From G963708235 sp963708235 (lineage in GTDB: Bacteria > Actinomycetota > Acidimicrobiia > Spongiisociales > UBA5794), in NCBI GenBank assembly GCA_963708235.1, contig OY970200.1, positions 1,798,001 to 1,862,000 of the forward strand: a stretch of 64,000 bases of DNA. Reading direction: 5' to 3'. Of the stretch, positions 17,289 through 24,435 are shown piece after piece. Both the position numbers and the translations under genes were made by a program. Under the pieces are notes generated by a model that was given only the letters and a program-made list of their open reading frames with translations, was not told where the DNA came from and ran no database searches. The stretch's first letter is position 1. Each line of letters opens with the position of its first letter.

Positions 17289-17616
17289 CTGCGTCCGCAA
17301 GGCGTCCGCAGCCACCCCTCCTCCCGAGGAGGGGAGGGCCAGAAGAGACGTCAACCCTGCTGAGCGTGCAGAACCGTCGAGCGGGAACGCCGCCCGCCGA
17401 CGAAGACGTGCGGCAGCCTCCTTCCCCGTCTCCTTGGCCCTCCCTCTCCTTGGCCCTCCCCGCCCCGGGGGGCGGGGTGCCTCCGAGGTTCTGGGAGGAG
17501 GCGGGGCGGGGCGCGAGGTCTGCACCCCCGTCGGTCGATTCGTCGCGTGCGAGCCTGCGCGTTCCGGGTTCGTAGCGCGGCTCATGCCCTTCGGTGACAC
17601 CGCCCGCAAGCGGACA
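17289..17616 (+). repeat. GC-rich tandem array, unit 2 (right part)
   Basis: Continuation of unit 2 after the IS1111-type element. It matches unit 1 along its length except for a 16-bp duplication of CTCCTTGGCCCTCCC in the middle, which explains the 350-bp period to unit 3 against 334 bp between units 1 and 2. It is non-coding. Confidence 0.85.
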
Positions 17617-17700
17617 TTGGCGCCGCGCTCCGCCCCGTCAGCGTCCGCAAGGCGTCCGCAGCCTCCCCTCCTCCCGAGGAGGGGAGGGCCAGAAAGAAAG
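17617..17700 (+). repeat. GC-rich tandem array, unit 3 (truncated)
   Basis: Starts with the same TTGGCGCCGCGCTCCGCCCC and carries the AGCGTCCGCAAGGCGTCCGC arm and the CTCCCGAGGAGGGGAGGGCC palindrome. It then stops matching at AGAAAG just before the 3' end of a membrane-protein gene. Confidence 0.8.
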
Positions 17701-17745
17701 ATCATGGCGGGCGATACAGGATATGGCGGCTCAGCCGAGGGCGGT

Positions 17746-18219
17746 TCAGCCGAGGAGTTGGACGAGGGCGGCGCCGATCGCAAGGTAGATGAAGCCGGCG
17801 ACGACCTGCCAGAAGGCTCCGGGGTTGGCTTCGGGGCGGAGGCCTTTGCGGAGGCGGTCCTCGGGGTGCCGGGTGGGGTGACCCGACGGCCGAGCGCCAC
17901 GGCGCACCTGGGGGTCGTCGATGTCGTCGCCGGGTCCGGCTGCACGACCTCCGAACATGGTGCCGAGGGCGCCCATCCCCAGGTTGGTGTAGCCGCCCCC
18001 GGTGGCGCCGCCAGCCAGCAACGCCAGTATCCCCAGACCGATCAGGGTGTATCCGACGCTGGAGGCGACGCTGTAGCGAGTGGAGACCCCGATCACCACA
18101 CCGACGGCGACGCCGCCACCGAGACCTGCCGCAAAGATGGCGAGGTAATCGGGGAGGCGATCCCGCAGCGGCAGCTCCCCGTCGGGGAGGTCGGGATGCG
18201 CCGCTCCGGGGTGGGTCAC
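17746..18219 (-). CDS. membrane protein of unknown function
   Basis: A 157-residue protein with three likely membrane segments (about residues 25-48, 52-73 and 136-155), the middle pair rich in glycine and alanine. A charged, proline-rich cytosolic stretch (99-135) separates the last helix. There is no catalytic motif. GTG 18219 overlaps the stop of the preceding gene as GTGA, so the two are coupled. I do not recognise the family. Confidence 0.7.
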   Translation of the reverse strand: MTHPGAAHPDLPDGELPLRDRLPDYLAIFAAGLGGGVAVGVVIGVSTRYSVASSVGYTLIGLGILALLAGGATGGGYTNLGMGALGTMFGGRAAGPGDDIDDPQVRRGARPSGHPTRHPEDRLRKGLRPEANPGAFWQVVAGFIYLAIGAALVQLLG

Positions 18220-18500
18220 TGCGGGATGGCACCCGTCTTGCTGCGACGCCGGCGTTCCAGGACCCGCATGATCCGAACGCAGACGGCAATCAACATGACG
18301 ATGACGAACAGCGCCACGGTCACCGCACCCAGCATCTCGAAACCGGAGAAGTAGCCGTTGCGGCAGGTGTTGAGCCCCCCGGAGCACAGACCCCAACCGC
18401 TACCGCCCTCGTGGAGATCGAGCAGCACCCACAACGGGACGAGCGCCACCGCAATGGCGGCGGCGATCAGCAAGCCGATGATGATCCGGAGCGAGGTCAT
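18216..18500 (-). CDS. two-helix membrane protein of unknown function
   Basis: A 94-residue protein with membrane segments at about residues 5-28 and 56-77. A short extracytoplasmic loop between them contains two cysteines (Cys39 and Cys46) that could form a disulphide, and a basic tail (LERRRRSK) follows. ATG 18500 is chosen because the helix begins right after it. It is coupled to the next membrane gene by a GTGA overlap and divergent from the thyX homologue. Confidence 0.7.
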   Translation of the reverse strand: MTSLRIIIGLLIAAAIAVALVPLWVLLDLHEGGSGWGLCSGGLNTCRNGYFSGFEMLGAVTVALFVIVMLIAVCVRIMRVLERRRRSKTGAIPQ

Positions 18501-18627
18501 CCGGTCAGGATAATGGCCTCCCGGCGTTGCATCGAAGCATCCCCTGGTGCGGCGGGAAGCCACCACATCTGTCCCACCGCACCCGGGACTGCATGCGGGA
18601 TGACGATCGCCGCGGTGCTACGGTGGC

Positions 18628-18647
18628 GAATCACATCGATGTGATTC
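18628..18647. promoter_or_regulatory. 20-bp perfect palindrome, candidate operator
   Basis: GAATCACATCGATGTGATTC reads the same on both strands. It lies in the 167-bp divergent gap, 20 bp before the chosen ATG of the thyX homologue and 128 bp before the membrane-protein start. Perfect dyads of this length are typical of dimeric repressors. The half-site TCACA/TGTGA is the inverse order of a CRP site, so it is not a CRP box. The binding protein is unknown. If translation began at GTG 18623 the dyad would be coding. Confidence 0.55.
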
Positions 18648-18667
18648 CGCGACTCACGGTGGTCGGC

Positions 18668-20368
18668 ATGACAGACAGCGATCTCCCACCCGACGGCGTC
18701 GGCGACCCGGCCGACCTCGGGTTCCACGTCGAGCACTTCTCCCCCGAGGAGCGCACCGTGTTGGAGCGCCACTTCACCAACCTCGACAGCCCGGTGTTCG
18801 CCATCGTCAACCTCCCCGAGGTGGTCAAGGGTGCGTTGTTCGCCCGGTACAGCCGCTCCCCCAAGTCGGTGCGGCGGCTCTTCATCGACGAGTTCCACGG
18901 TGCGCCGGAGACCGGGGTCGATGCGATCAGCACCCATCTCGTCGACACCGGCGCCGCCGCACCCGACGCCGCCACCGATCGGGCGGAACAGCTCTACCAG
19001 CGGGTGTTCAGCGAGTACGGCGACGACTCGGTCGCCCAGCTCGGCGGGGCCCACCTCGCCTGCGAGCAGGCCTCCAACGTGCTCACCAAGGTCCTGGAGC
19101 GGGGACGGTTGGCGTCGTACCTCGAACAGAGCACCCGGTACATCGCCTACGACCAGCGTCTCGGTGAGCGATACCGCTACATGACCCCTCCGGAGATCTC
19201 GACGTCGCGTCACGCCGGGACCTACAGATCGACCATGGAGTGGCTGTTCTCCACCTACAGCGAGCTGCTCCGTCGGATCATCCCGTACTACGAGGCGATG
19301 TACCCACGCCAGGACGGCGATTCCAACTTCATCTGGCGGTCGACCATCCGCGCCAAGGCATGTGACGATCTGCGCGGGTTGCTCCCGGCGAGCACTCTGT
19401 CCAATGTGGGGATCTTCGCCTCGGGACAGGCGTACGAGTCGATGTTGTTGAGGATGCGGTCGCATCCGTCGGCCGAGGTGCGGATCTACGGCGATCTGAT
19501 GTTGTCGGAGCTGCGCAAGGTCATCCCGTCGTTCCTGCGCCGCATCGACATCCCCGAACGCGGCGGCCGCTGGAGCAGCTACCTGGCCGACATCCGAGCC
19601 CGGCTCGACACCGAAGCGGAGCGTCTGATCGGCGCCGCCTCGGCGACACCTCAGCTCCGCAACGAGGTGACACTGGTCGACTGGAACCCGGACGCCGAGG
19701 CAGATCTGGCGGCGGCGGTGCTGTATCCACACACCGATCTCCCCGACGACCAACTGCGCTCGCTGGTCGCCGGTCTCGATGCGGATACCCGCCGGGAGAT
19801 CATCCTGGCCTCGGTCGGGGACCGCTCCAACCGTCGCCACAAACCGGGACGGGGGTGGGAACGGGTCGACTACCGCTTCGACATCCTCTGCGATTACGGC
19901 ATCTTCCGGGACCTGCAGCGACACCGGCTGCTGACCATCGACTGGCAGCGGCTCAGCCCGCTCCACGGCTACGTCACACCGGATTCGATCGATGACATCG
20001 GGGGCAGCGAGGTTTGGAGGGAGGCCATGGAGCGGACCGCCGGGCTCCACCACGACCTCGCCGCGGATCTCGGAGCGGAGATCGCCCAGTACGTGGTGCC
20101 TTTCGCCTACCGCATCAGGTTCTTCTTCCAGCTCAACGCCCGCGAGGCGATGCACCTGCTCGAGTTGCGTTCCGCTGCGGGTGGACATCCCGACTATCGA
20201 CGGGTCGCCCAGGAGATGCATCGCCTGATCGCCGATCAGGCCGGTCACCACACCATCGCCGAGGCGATGAGCTACGTCGACCACACCGACCACGACCTCG
20301 CCCGTCTCGAGGGAGAGCGGCGGGCCGCCGCCAAACGGGCCGCCCTGGGGATCACCGATCCCGGCTGA
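18668..20368 (+). CDS. long ThyX-like protein (FAD-dependent thymidylate synthase family)
   Basis: A 566-residue protein, more than twice the length of a classical ThyX, apparently two ThyX-like halves. The N-terminal half has FSEYGDDSVAQLGGAHLACE and YLEQSTRYIAYDQR. The C-terminal half has DYGIFRDLQRHRLLTIDWQR and VVPFAYRIRFFFQLNAREAM. The ThyX signature R-H-R-x7-S is only partly kept: RHR is followed by LLTIDWQRLS. Similar long homologues occur in Actinobacteria and Chloroflexi; whether they methylate dUMP is uncertain. ATG 18668 is the first start after the palindrome; GTG 18623 is the alternative. Confidence 0.8.
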   Translation: MTDSDLPPDGVGDPADLGFHVEHFSPEERTVLERHFTNLDSPVFAIVNLPEVVKGALFARYSRSPKSVRRLFIDEFHGAPETGVDAISTHLVDTGAAAPDAATDRAEQLYQRVFSEYGDDSVAQLGGAHLACEQASNVLTKVLERGRLASYLEQSTRYIAYDQRLGERYRYMTPPEISTSRHAGTYRSTMEWLFSTYSELLRRIIPYYEAMYPRQDGDSNFIWRSTIRAKACDDLRGLLPASTLSNVGIFASGQAYESMLLRMRSHPSAEVRIYGDLMLSELRKVIPSFLRRIDIPERGGRWSSYLADIRARLDTEAERLIGAASATPQLRNEVTLVDWNPDAEADLAAAVLYPHTDLPDDQLRSLVAGLDADTRREIILASVGDRSNRRHKPGRGWERVDYRFDILCDYGIFRDLQRHRLLTIDWQRLSPLHGYVTPDSIDDIGGSEVWREAMERTAGLHHDLAADLGAEIAQYVVPFAYRIRFFFQLNAREAMHLLELRSAAGGHPDYRRVAQEMHRLIADQAGHHTIAEAMSYVDHTDHDLARLEGERRAAAKRAALGITDPG

Positions 20369-20410
20369 CCGGAGCTGCCGGGGCGAGGTCGGTCACATCC
20401 CCATCGCCGT

Positions 20411-21313
20411 TCAGAGGTACGGCACCTCGACGTCGCCGTAGAGGCGGCCCTCGCGATCCACCACGGGGACGGCGGAGCCCTTGTAGAACTCCTCCATCTC
20501 CGCCAGGTCATCGAGGGTGTCGAAGACGCTGGCGAGGGGGGCGGTCTCCATCATCGAGCCCAGCGGCGTGTCGGGGTCGACGCCGTCGAGATCGGCGAGG
20601 CGGACCACACCCACCAGTTTTCCCTCGTCCACCACCGGCAGCACCAGACCGGTGCCGACCAGCCGGGCATCGCCGACCCGCATGTGGCGACCCAACCCGT
20701 CACGCCGGGTGGCGACGTGGAAGGCCCGCACCGGGGCGTCGCGGACCACCACCGCACCACCCGGAGCCGCCGAGGTGAGACGGGCTCCCGGCCCGAAGAA
20801 CTGTCGTTGCAACCATGATCCTCCCGGGGATCCCAGCACGAGCAGCGCACCGGGCGGGAGGGACTCGACGAGGGCGGCGGCGCTCTTGACCATCACGGTG
20901 CGTCCCGGGAGACCCGATGCGGCGGTGGTCTCGGCGATGGCGGTCTCCGCCCCAGGCCGGCCGTCCTCGTCGCGGAACCCGCTGAGCAGCTCACCCGGAA
21001 CATCGAGCCCGGTGGCGATCCGGGCGGCGATCAGCGCGGCGAGACGGGAATGTGGTCCCCCACCGACGGCGGCAGCGACATGGGTCACCTTGTCGGTGTC
21101 GAGCGACACGGGCGATGCGGTCGCCACGAGATCGAACGACCCGGCCGACGACATCACCACCAGATCGGCCCGTGACCCGAGACATGCCGCCGGGAGATCG
21201 GCCTCGGCGCGGGTCGCCGTCTCGGTCGTCACCAGACGAGCCAGCAGCTCGCAACCGTCTCCGCGTGTCCAGATGACCGATCGGGGGAATCTCTCGAATG
21301 GCGAGTCAGACAC
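20411..21313 (-). CDS. USP-like and CBS domain protein
   Basis: A 300-residue soluble protein. Residues ~40-185 resemble a universal-stress-protein fold ending in the nucleotide-loop-like LGSPGGSWLQRQFFGPGARL and GGAVVV. Residues ~200-300 form a CBS pair (GTGLVLPVVDEGKLVGVVRLADL and SAVPVVDREGRLYGDV). CBS pairs bind adenine nucleotides and regulate partners, so an energy- or ligand-sensing role is likely, but the target is unknown. It ends 42 bp from the thyX homologue, facing it. Confidence 0.75.
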   Translation of the reverse strand: MSDSPFERFPRSVIWTRGDGCELLARLVTTETATRAEADLPAACLGSRADLVVMSSAGSFDLVATASPVSLDTDKVTHVAAAVGGGPHSRLAALIAARIATGLDVPGELLSGFRDEDGRPGAETAIAETTAASGLPGRTVMVKSAAALVESLPPGALLVLGSPGGSWLQRQFFGPGARLTSAAPGGAVVVRDAPVRAFHVATRRDGLGRHMRVGDARLVGTGLVLPVVDEGKLVGVVRLADLDGVDPDTPLGSMMETAPLASVFDTLDDLAEMEEFYKGSAVPVVDREGRLYGDVEVPYL

Positions 21314-21460
21314 CAGGTTCCTTGCCGGTGGTCAATGCGCGATGGCCGGCTCCGAGGCTACCCGGCCCGGGAACGCTGGACCACGTCCTCAGCCGCGACC
21401 GCAATCGGGAAGCTGGGATGCGGCGGATCCCTGCGCCGACAAGGCTGCGCCGGGCGATGG

Positions 21461-21670
21461 TCACCCGAGGGGGATGCGGAGCACCAGGTGCCCGTCTTCG
21501 ACCGCCCAGGTGGCGCTCCCCACCAGGGAGTAGTCGAGGTGGTCGAGTTCCATCTGTTGGACAAAGGTGCGGCGGGACTCCCCCTCCAGCGGAGGGATCC
21601 CCCGCTCGCGCACCGCGGCGGCCCGGCTGCGGAACCTGGCAAGGAACTCGTCGACATCCAACTCGGCCAC
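21461..21670 (-). CDS. small hypothetical protein
   Basis: A 69-residue protein from GTG 21670: a helical charged N-terminus (DVDEFLARFRSRAAAVRERG), then a strand-rich C-terminus (SATWAVEDGHLVLRIPLG). There is no signal or membrane segment. It lies upstream of the USP-CBS gene on the same strand and divergent from the ArsA pair. I do not recognise it; regular codon use and compact structure favour a real gene over the overlapping frames. Confidence 0.5.
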   Translation of the reverse strand: MAELDVDEFLARFRSRAAAVRERGIPPLEGESRRTFVQQMELDHLDYSLVGSATWAVEDGHLVLRIPLG

Positions 21671-21812
21671 TGGCGCACCCTTCTTCGGCGTTGCGACGCA
21701 GGTCGGCGCCGCATGAGGCAAGCGTACCGGAGGCCACCGGGTGTGCGGAGATGGATCACAGCCCTGGTGCCGACCCCCAATCACAGGGAGTAGGCGGCGG
21801 TAGCCTGCACCG

Positions 21813-22670
21813 GTGTTCTCTCGACGTCTCCTCCTCGTCTCCGGTAAGGGTGGGGTCGGCAAGTCCGCCGTCACCGCCTCGATCGCCATGGCCGCCGCCC
21901 GGTCCGGTCGCCAGGTTCTGGCGCTGGGGATGGTCGACGGCCTCGGGCTGGCGGTCCACCTCGGAGTGGAATCGCTCGGCCCGGACCCGGTCCGGATCGC
22001 CGGAGGTGTCTCGGCGGCGGTGATCGACCGCAGCCGGGCCCTCGACGAATACCTCAAGCTCCAGCTCCGGGTCCCCCGTGCCGCCCCGACCAAGCAGCTC
22101 AGCAACGCCCTCAACGTTCTGGTGGAAACCGCACCGGGCGTCCGCGAGATCATCTCGATGGGAAAGCCCATCTACGAGGCGCAGCAGCCGGCGTGGGACC
22201 TGGTCGTCGTCGATGCCCCTCCGCTCGGTCAACTCATCTCGTACCTGCGGGCGCCCGCCACCATCGAGCAGCTGGTTCCGACCGGGATCGTCCAGGCACA
22301 GGCCCGCGCCATGCGCCGCTACCTGGCCGACCCCGAACTGTCAGGTCTGGTCCTGGTCACCATTCCCGAGGAACTTCCCATCAACGAGACCGTCGAGGCG
22401 CTCGATGCGCTTGCCGAGGAACCCCTGATCGACATCGCCGCCATCGTCGCCAATCGTGTGCTCCCCCGGATGGAGGTCGACTCTGCCACGATCGACGGTC
22501 TCCCCCACTCCCCGGTCCGCTATGCCGCCGAACTCCAGCTCACCCTGCAACAGCAACAGGCCCACTGGCTCGATGCGCTCGCCGACAGCGAACGGTTCCC
22601 CCACCTCTTCGGGCTGCTCACCCCCGGTGAGGTCGCCGCCCAGATGAGCGACCATTGGAACCCGGAATGA
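21813..22670 (+). CDS. ArsA/GET3-type ATPase, first of a pair
   Basis: A 285-residue P-loop NTPase of the deviant Walker group. SGKGGVGKS (residues 9-17) is the P-loop with the signature lysine, and LVVVDAPPLGQ is the switch II/Walker B region. It is a single-ATPase-domain form and has no arsenic-type cysteine triad. Actinobacteria carry such pairs without arsenite pumps, and their cargo is not established. GTG 21813 is the first start in frame. It overlaps the next gene by 4 bp (ATGA), suggesting that the products form a heterodimer. Confidence 0.88.
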   Translation: MFSRRLLLVSGKGGVGKSAVTASIAMAAARSGRQVLALGMVDGLGLAVHLGVESLGPDPVRIAGGVSAAVIDRSRALDEYLKLQLRVPRAAPTKQLSNALNVLVETAPGVREIISMGKPIYEAQQPAWDLVVVDAPPLGQLISYLRAPATIEQLVPTGIVQAQARAMRRYLADPELSGLVLVTIPEELPINETVEALDALAEEPLIDIAAIVANRVLPRMEVDSATIDGLPHSPVRYAAELQLTLQQQQAHWLDALADSERFPHLFGLLTPGEVAAQMSDHWNPE

Positions 22671-23728
22671 GCACGACCCCCGCCGTGGTCCTGGTCACCG
22701 GCGCCGGTGGCGTCGGCAAGACCACCCTTGCCGCTGCCGCCGCAGTTGCGGCGTCCCGGCAGGGGATCGAGACGCTGGTGGTCACCGTCGACCCGGCACG
22801 TCGTCTCGCCGATGCGCTCGGTGTCGGCGCCCTCGGCAACCAACCGGTCCGGGTGACGGCCCAACCCGGGCTGTGGGCGGCGATGCTCGACGTCGCCGCC
22901 TCGTGGGAGGCGATCGTGGCCCGCCACGCCGAGCCCGAGGTCGGCGACCGGCTGCTGGCGAACCCGTTCTTCCGCGCCATCGCCGATCGCTTCCCGGCCG
23001 CCCAGGCCTATGCCGGTGGCGAGCAGATGGCCGAATACATCGAGAGCGGAACCTGGGACCTGATCGTGGTCGACACCCCTCCGTCGTCGGGTGGCATCGA
23101 CTTCCTGCTCGCCCCGGGACGGATGGCCGATCTGGTGGGTGGCCGTCTGCTGCGCTGGCTCACCGGAGCCGGGATCCCGGGACGGAGGGCGCTGTATCGG
23201 ATCACGGCTCGTCCCATGCTCAAGATCGCCGACACCGTCCTCGGTGGCCCGCTACTCGAGGACATCGCCGAGTTCCTCCTCGATCTGCGCACCCTCTACG
23301 ACGGGATGTCGAAGCGGGCGAAGCAGGTGGAACGTCACCTGTCGGCGGCGCGGAGCGTGGTGGTGACCAACGCGGCACCCGGTCCGTTGCGGGAGGCCCG
23401 CCGGTTCTTCGAGGAGCTGCCCGAGACGTCGGTGTCACCGTCGGCGGTGATCTTCAACCGCGAGCTCCCGGAGGAGTGGCAGGACCCCGAGGTCGCCATG
23501 CCGAGACCGAAGGGCGTCGACGCCGCCACGTGGACCGAGCTGCGGGACAACGCCCTGCGCTGGTGCTCCGAGGCCCGACGCTCCGCCGATGCCCGCAGCA
23601 TGTTCGCCCGTCGCTACGGTGCCGAGCTGGCGCTGGTGCCGTGGCGGTCGGAGCCGCCCACCGATCTGGACAGCCTGGCGGCCCTGGTCGGCGACGCCAC
23701 CAACCTCGATACCGCCCTGTTCGGCTGA
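22667..23728 (+). CDS. ArsA/GET3-type ATPase, second of a pair
   Basis: A 353-residue partner of the preceding ATPase. The P-loop is TGAGGVGKTTL (11-21), and VVDTPPSSGGIDFLLAPGRM carries the aspartate and the helical region that in Get3-like proteins leads to the client-binding part. TVDPARRLADALG is the typical A-loop. The longer C-terminus has a helical insert (DLRTLYDGMSKRAKQVERHL). ATG 22667 overlaps the upstream stop. Confidence 0.9.
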   Translation: MSTTPAVVLVTGAGGVGKTTLAAAAAVAASRQGIETLVVTVDPARRLADALGVGALGNQPVRVTAQPGLWAAMLDVAASWEAIVARHAEPEVGDRLLANPFFRAIADRFPAAQAYAGGEQMAEYIESGTWDLIVVDTPPSSGGIDFLLAPGRMADLVGGRLLRWLTGAGIPGRRALYRITARPMLKIADTVLGGPLLEDIAEFLLDLRTLYDGMSKRAKQVERHLSAARSVVVTNAAPGPLREARRFFEELPETSVSPSAVIFNRELPEEWQDPEVAMPRPKGVDAATWTELRDNALRWCSEARRSADARSMFARRYGAELALVPWRSEPPTDLDSLAALVGDATNLDTALFG

Positions 23729-23838
23729 CTCGCCGACGGTGTGGAGCTGCGGCATCGGCCGGCACCCGGCGACTCATCGAGCGGTCTCCCCGCTGCAGCC
23801 GGTCGGGGAGTCGGCGGTATCGTGACAACCTCCGTCCG

Positions 23839-24396
23839 ATGACCAAGCTCCCGAACCCCAGGACGACCGGAATGCGCCCCCACCGGAACCGAATGACCGC
23901 TAGCGGAGTGTTGGTGATGGCCGCGATGGTGGCGGTCGCCGGGTGCGGCGGCGATACCGAGACGGAGGCTCCGGTGACGTTCCCGCCGACCGAGTCCACC
24001 TCGACCACCCAGGCGCCGCAGCAGGCCATCGGGATTCCCGACGACGCCGGGGGAAGCGTCACCGTCGCCGCCTCGGAGCTGGGACCGATCCTTGTCGATC
24101 AGGACGGGTTCACCCTCTACCTCCACATCCTCGACGAAGGCGGCACGGCGACCTGCACCGGACCTTGCGCCGAGACCTGGCCCCCGGTTGCGTCGCCGAT
24201 CGCTCCCGGGGACGCCATCGACGCCCCGCTGCTGGGCGCCACCGTCGGGGACCTGGGAACCAGCCAGGCCACCTACAACGGTTGGCCGCTGTACCGCTAC
24301 ACCGGTGACGTCGCCCCCGGCGACATCACCGGCCAGGGGCTCGACGAGGTGTGGTTCGCCGTGGCGCCGTCGGGTGCACCGGTCTCGTCGAGCTGA
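23839..24396 (+). CDS. lipoprotein with COG4315-type repeats
   Basis: A 185-residue exported lipoprotein. A basic stretch and hydrophobic segment end in VAGC (Cys36), so the mature protein is lipid-anchored. A short Ser/Thr-rich linker (TESTSTTQAPQQ) follows. Two copies of the secreted repeat are visible: GPILVDQDGFTLYLH...CTGPCAETWPP and YNGWPLYRYTGD...GLDEVWFAV. The function of this family (PF03640) is unknown. ATG 23839 gives a rather long n-region; ATGs at 23872 and 23893 are alternatives. Confidence 0.88.
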   Translation: MTKLPNPRTTGMRPHRNRMTASGVLVMAAMVAVAGCGGDTETEAPVTFPPTESTSTTQAPQQAIGIPDDAGGSVTVAASELGPILVDQDGFTLYLHILDEGGTATCTGPCAETWPPVASPIAPGDAIDAPLLGATVGDLGTSQATYNGWPLYRYTGDVAPGDITGQGLDEVWFAVAPSGAPVSSS

Positions 24397-24435
24397 GTCG
24401 CACAGAACCGAACGAGGCACCGGACCGCCGCGGCG

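Larger units (their letters stand above)
15778..17290 (-). mobile_element. IS1111-type member of the IS110 family
   Basis: Ends are defined by the interrupted repeat: left flank ...CGCCCCGTCT|GATATG and right flank ...CCCATAGCGTCT|GCGTCCGC. Removing 1511 bp restores CGCCCCGTCTGCGTCCGC exactly as in unit 1. The only shared sequence is the short CGTCTG containing CT, so there is no ordinary target duplication. Subterminal inverted repeats are present: TATGGG then GGGGTTTT at 15782-15796, and the same blocks inverted at 17265-17284. That, and a 295-bp non-coding segment after the transposase gene, fit the IS1111 group. Confidence 0.9.
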
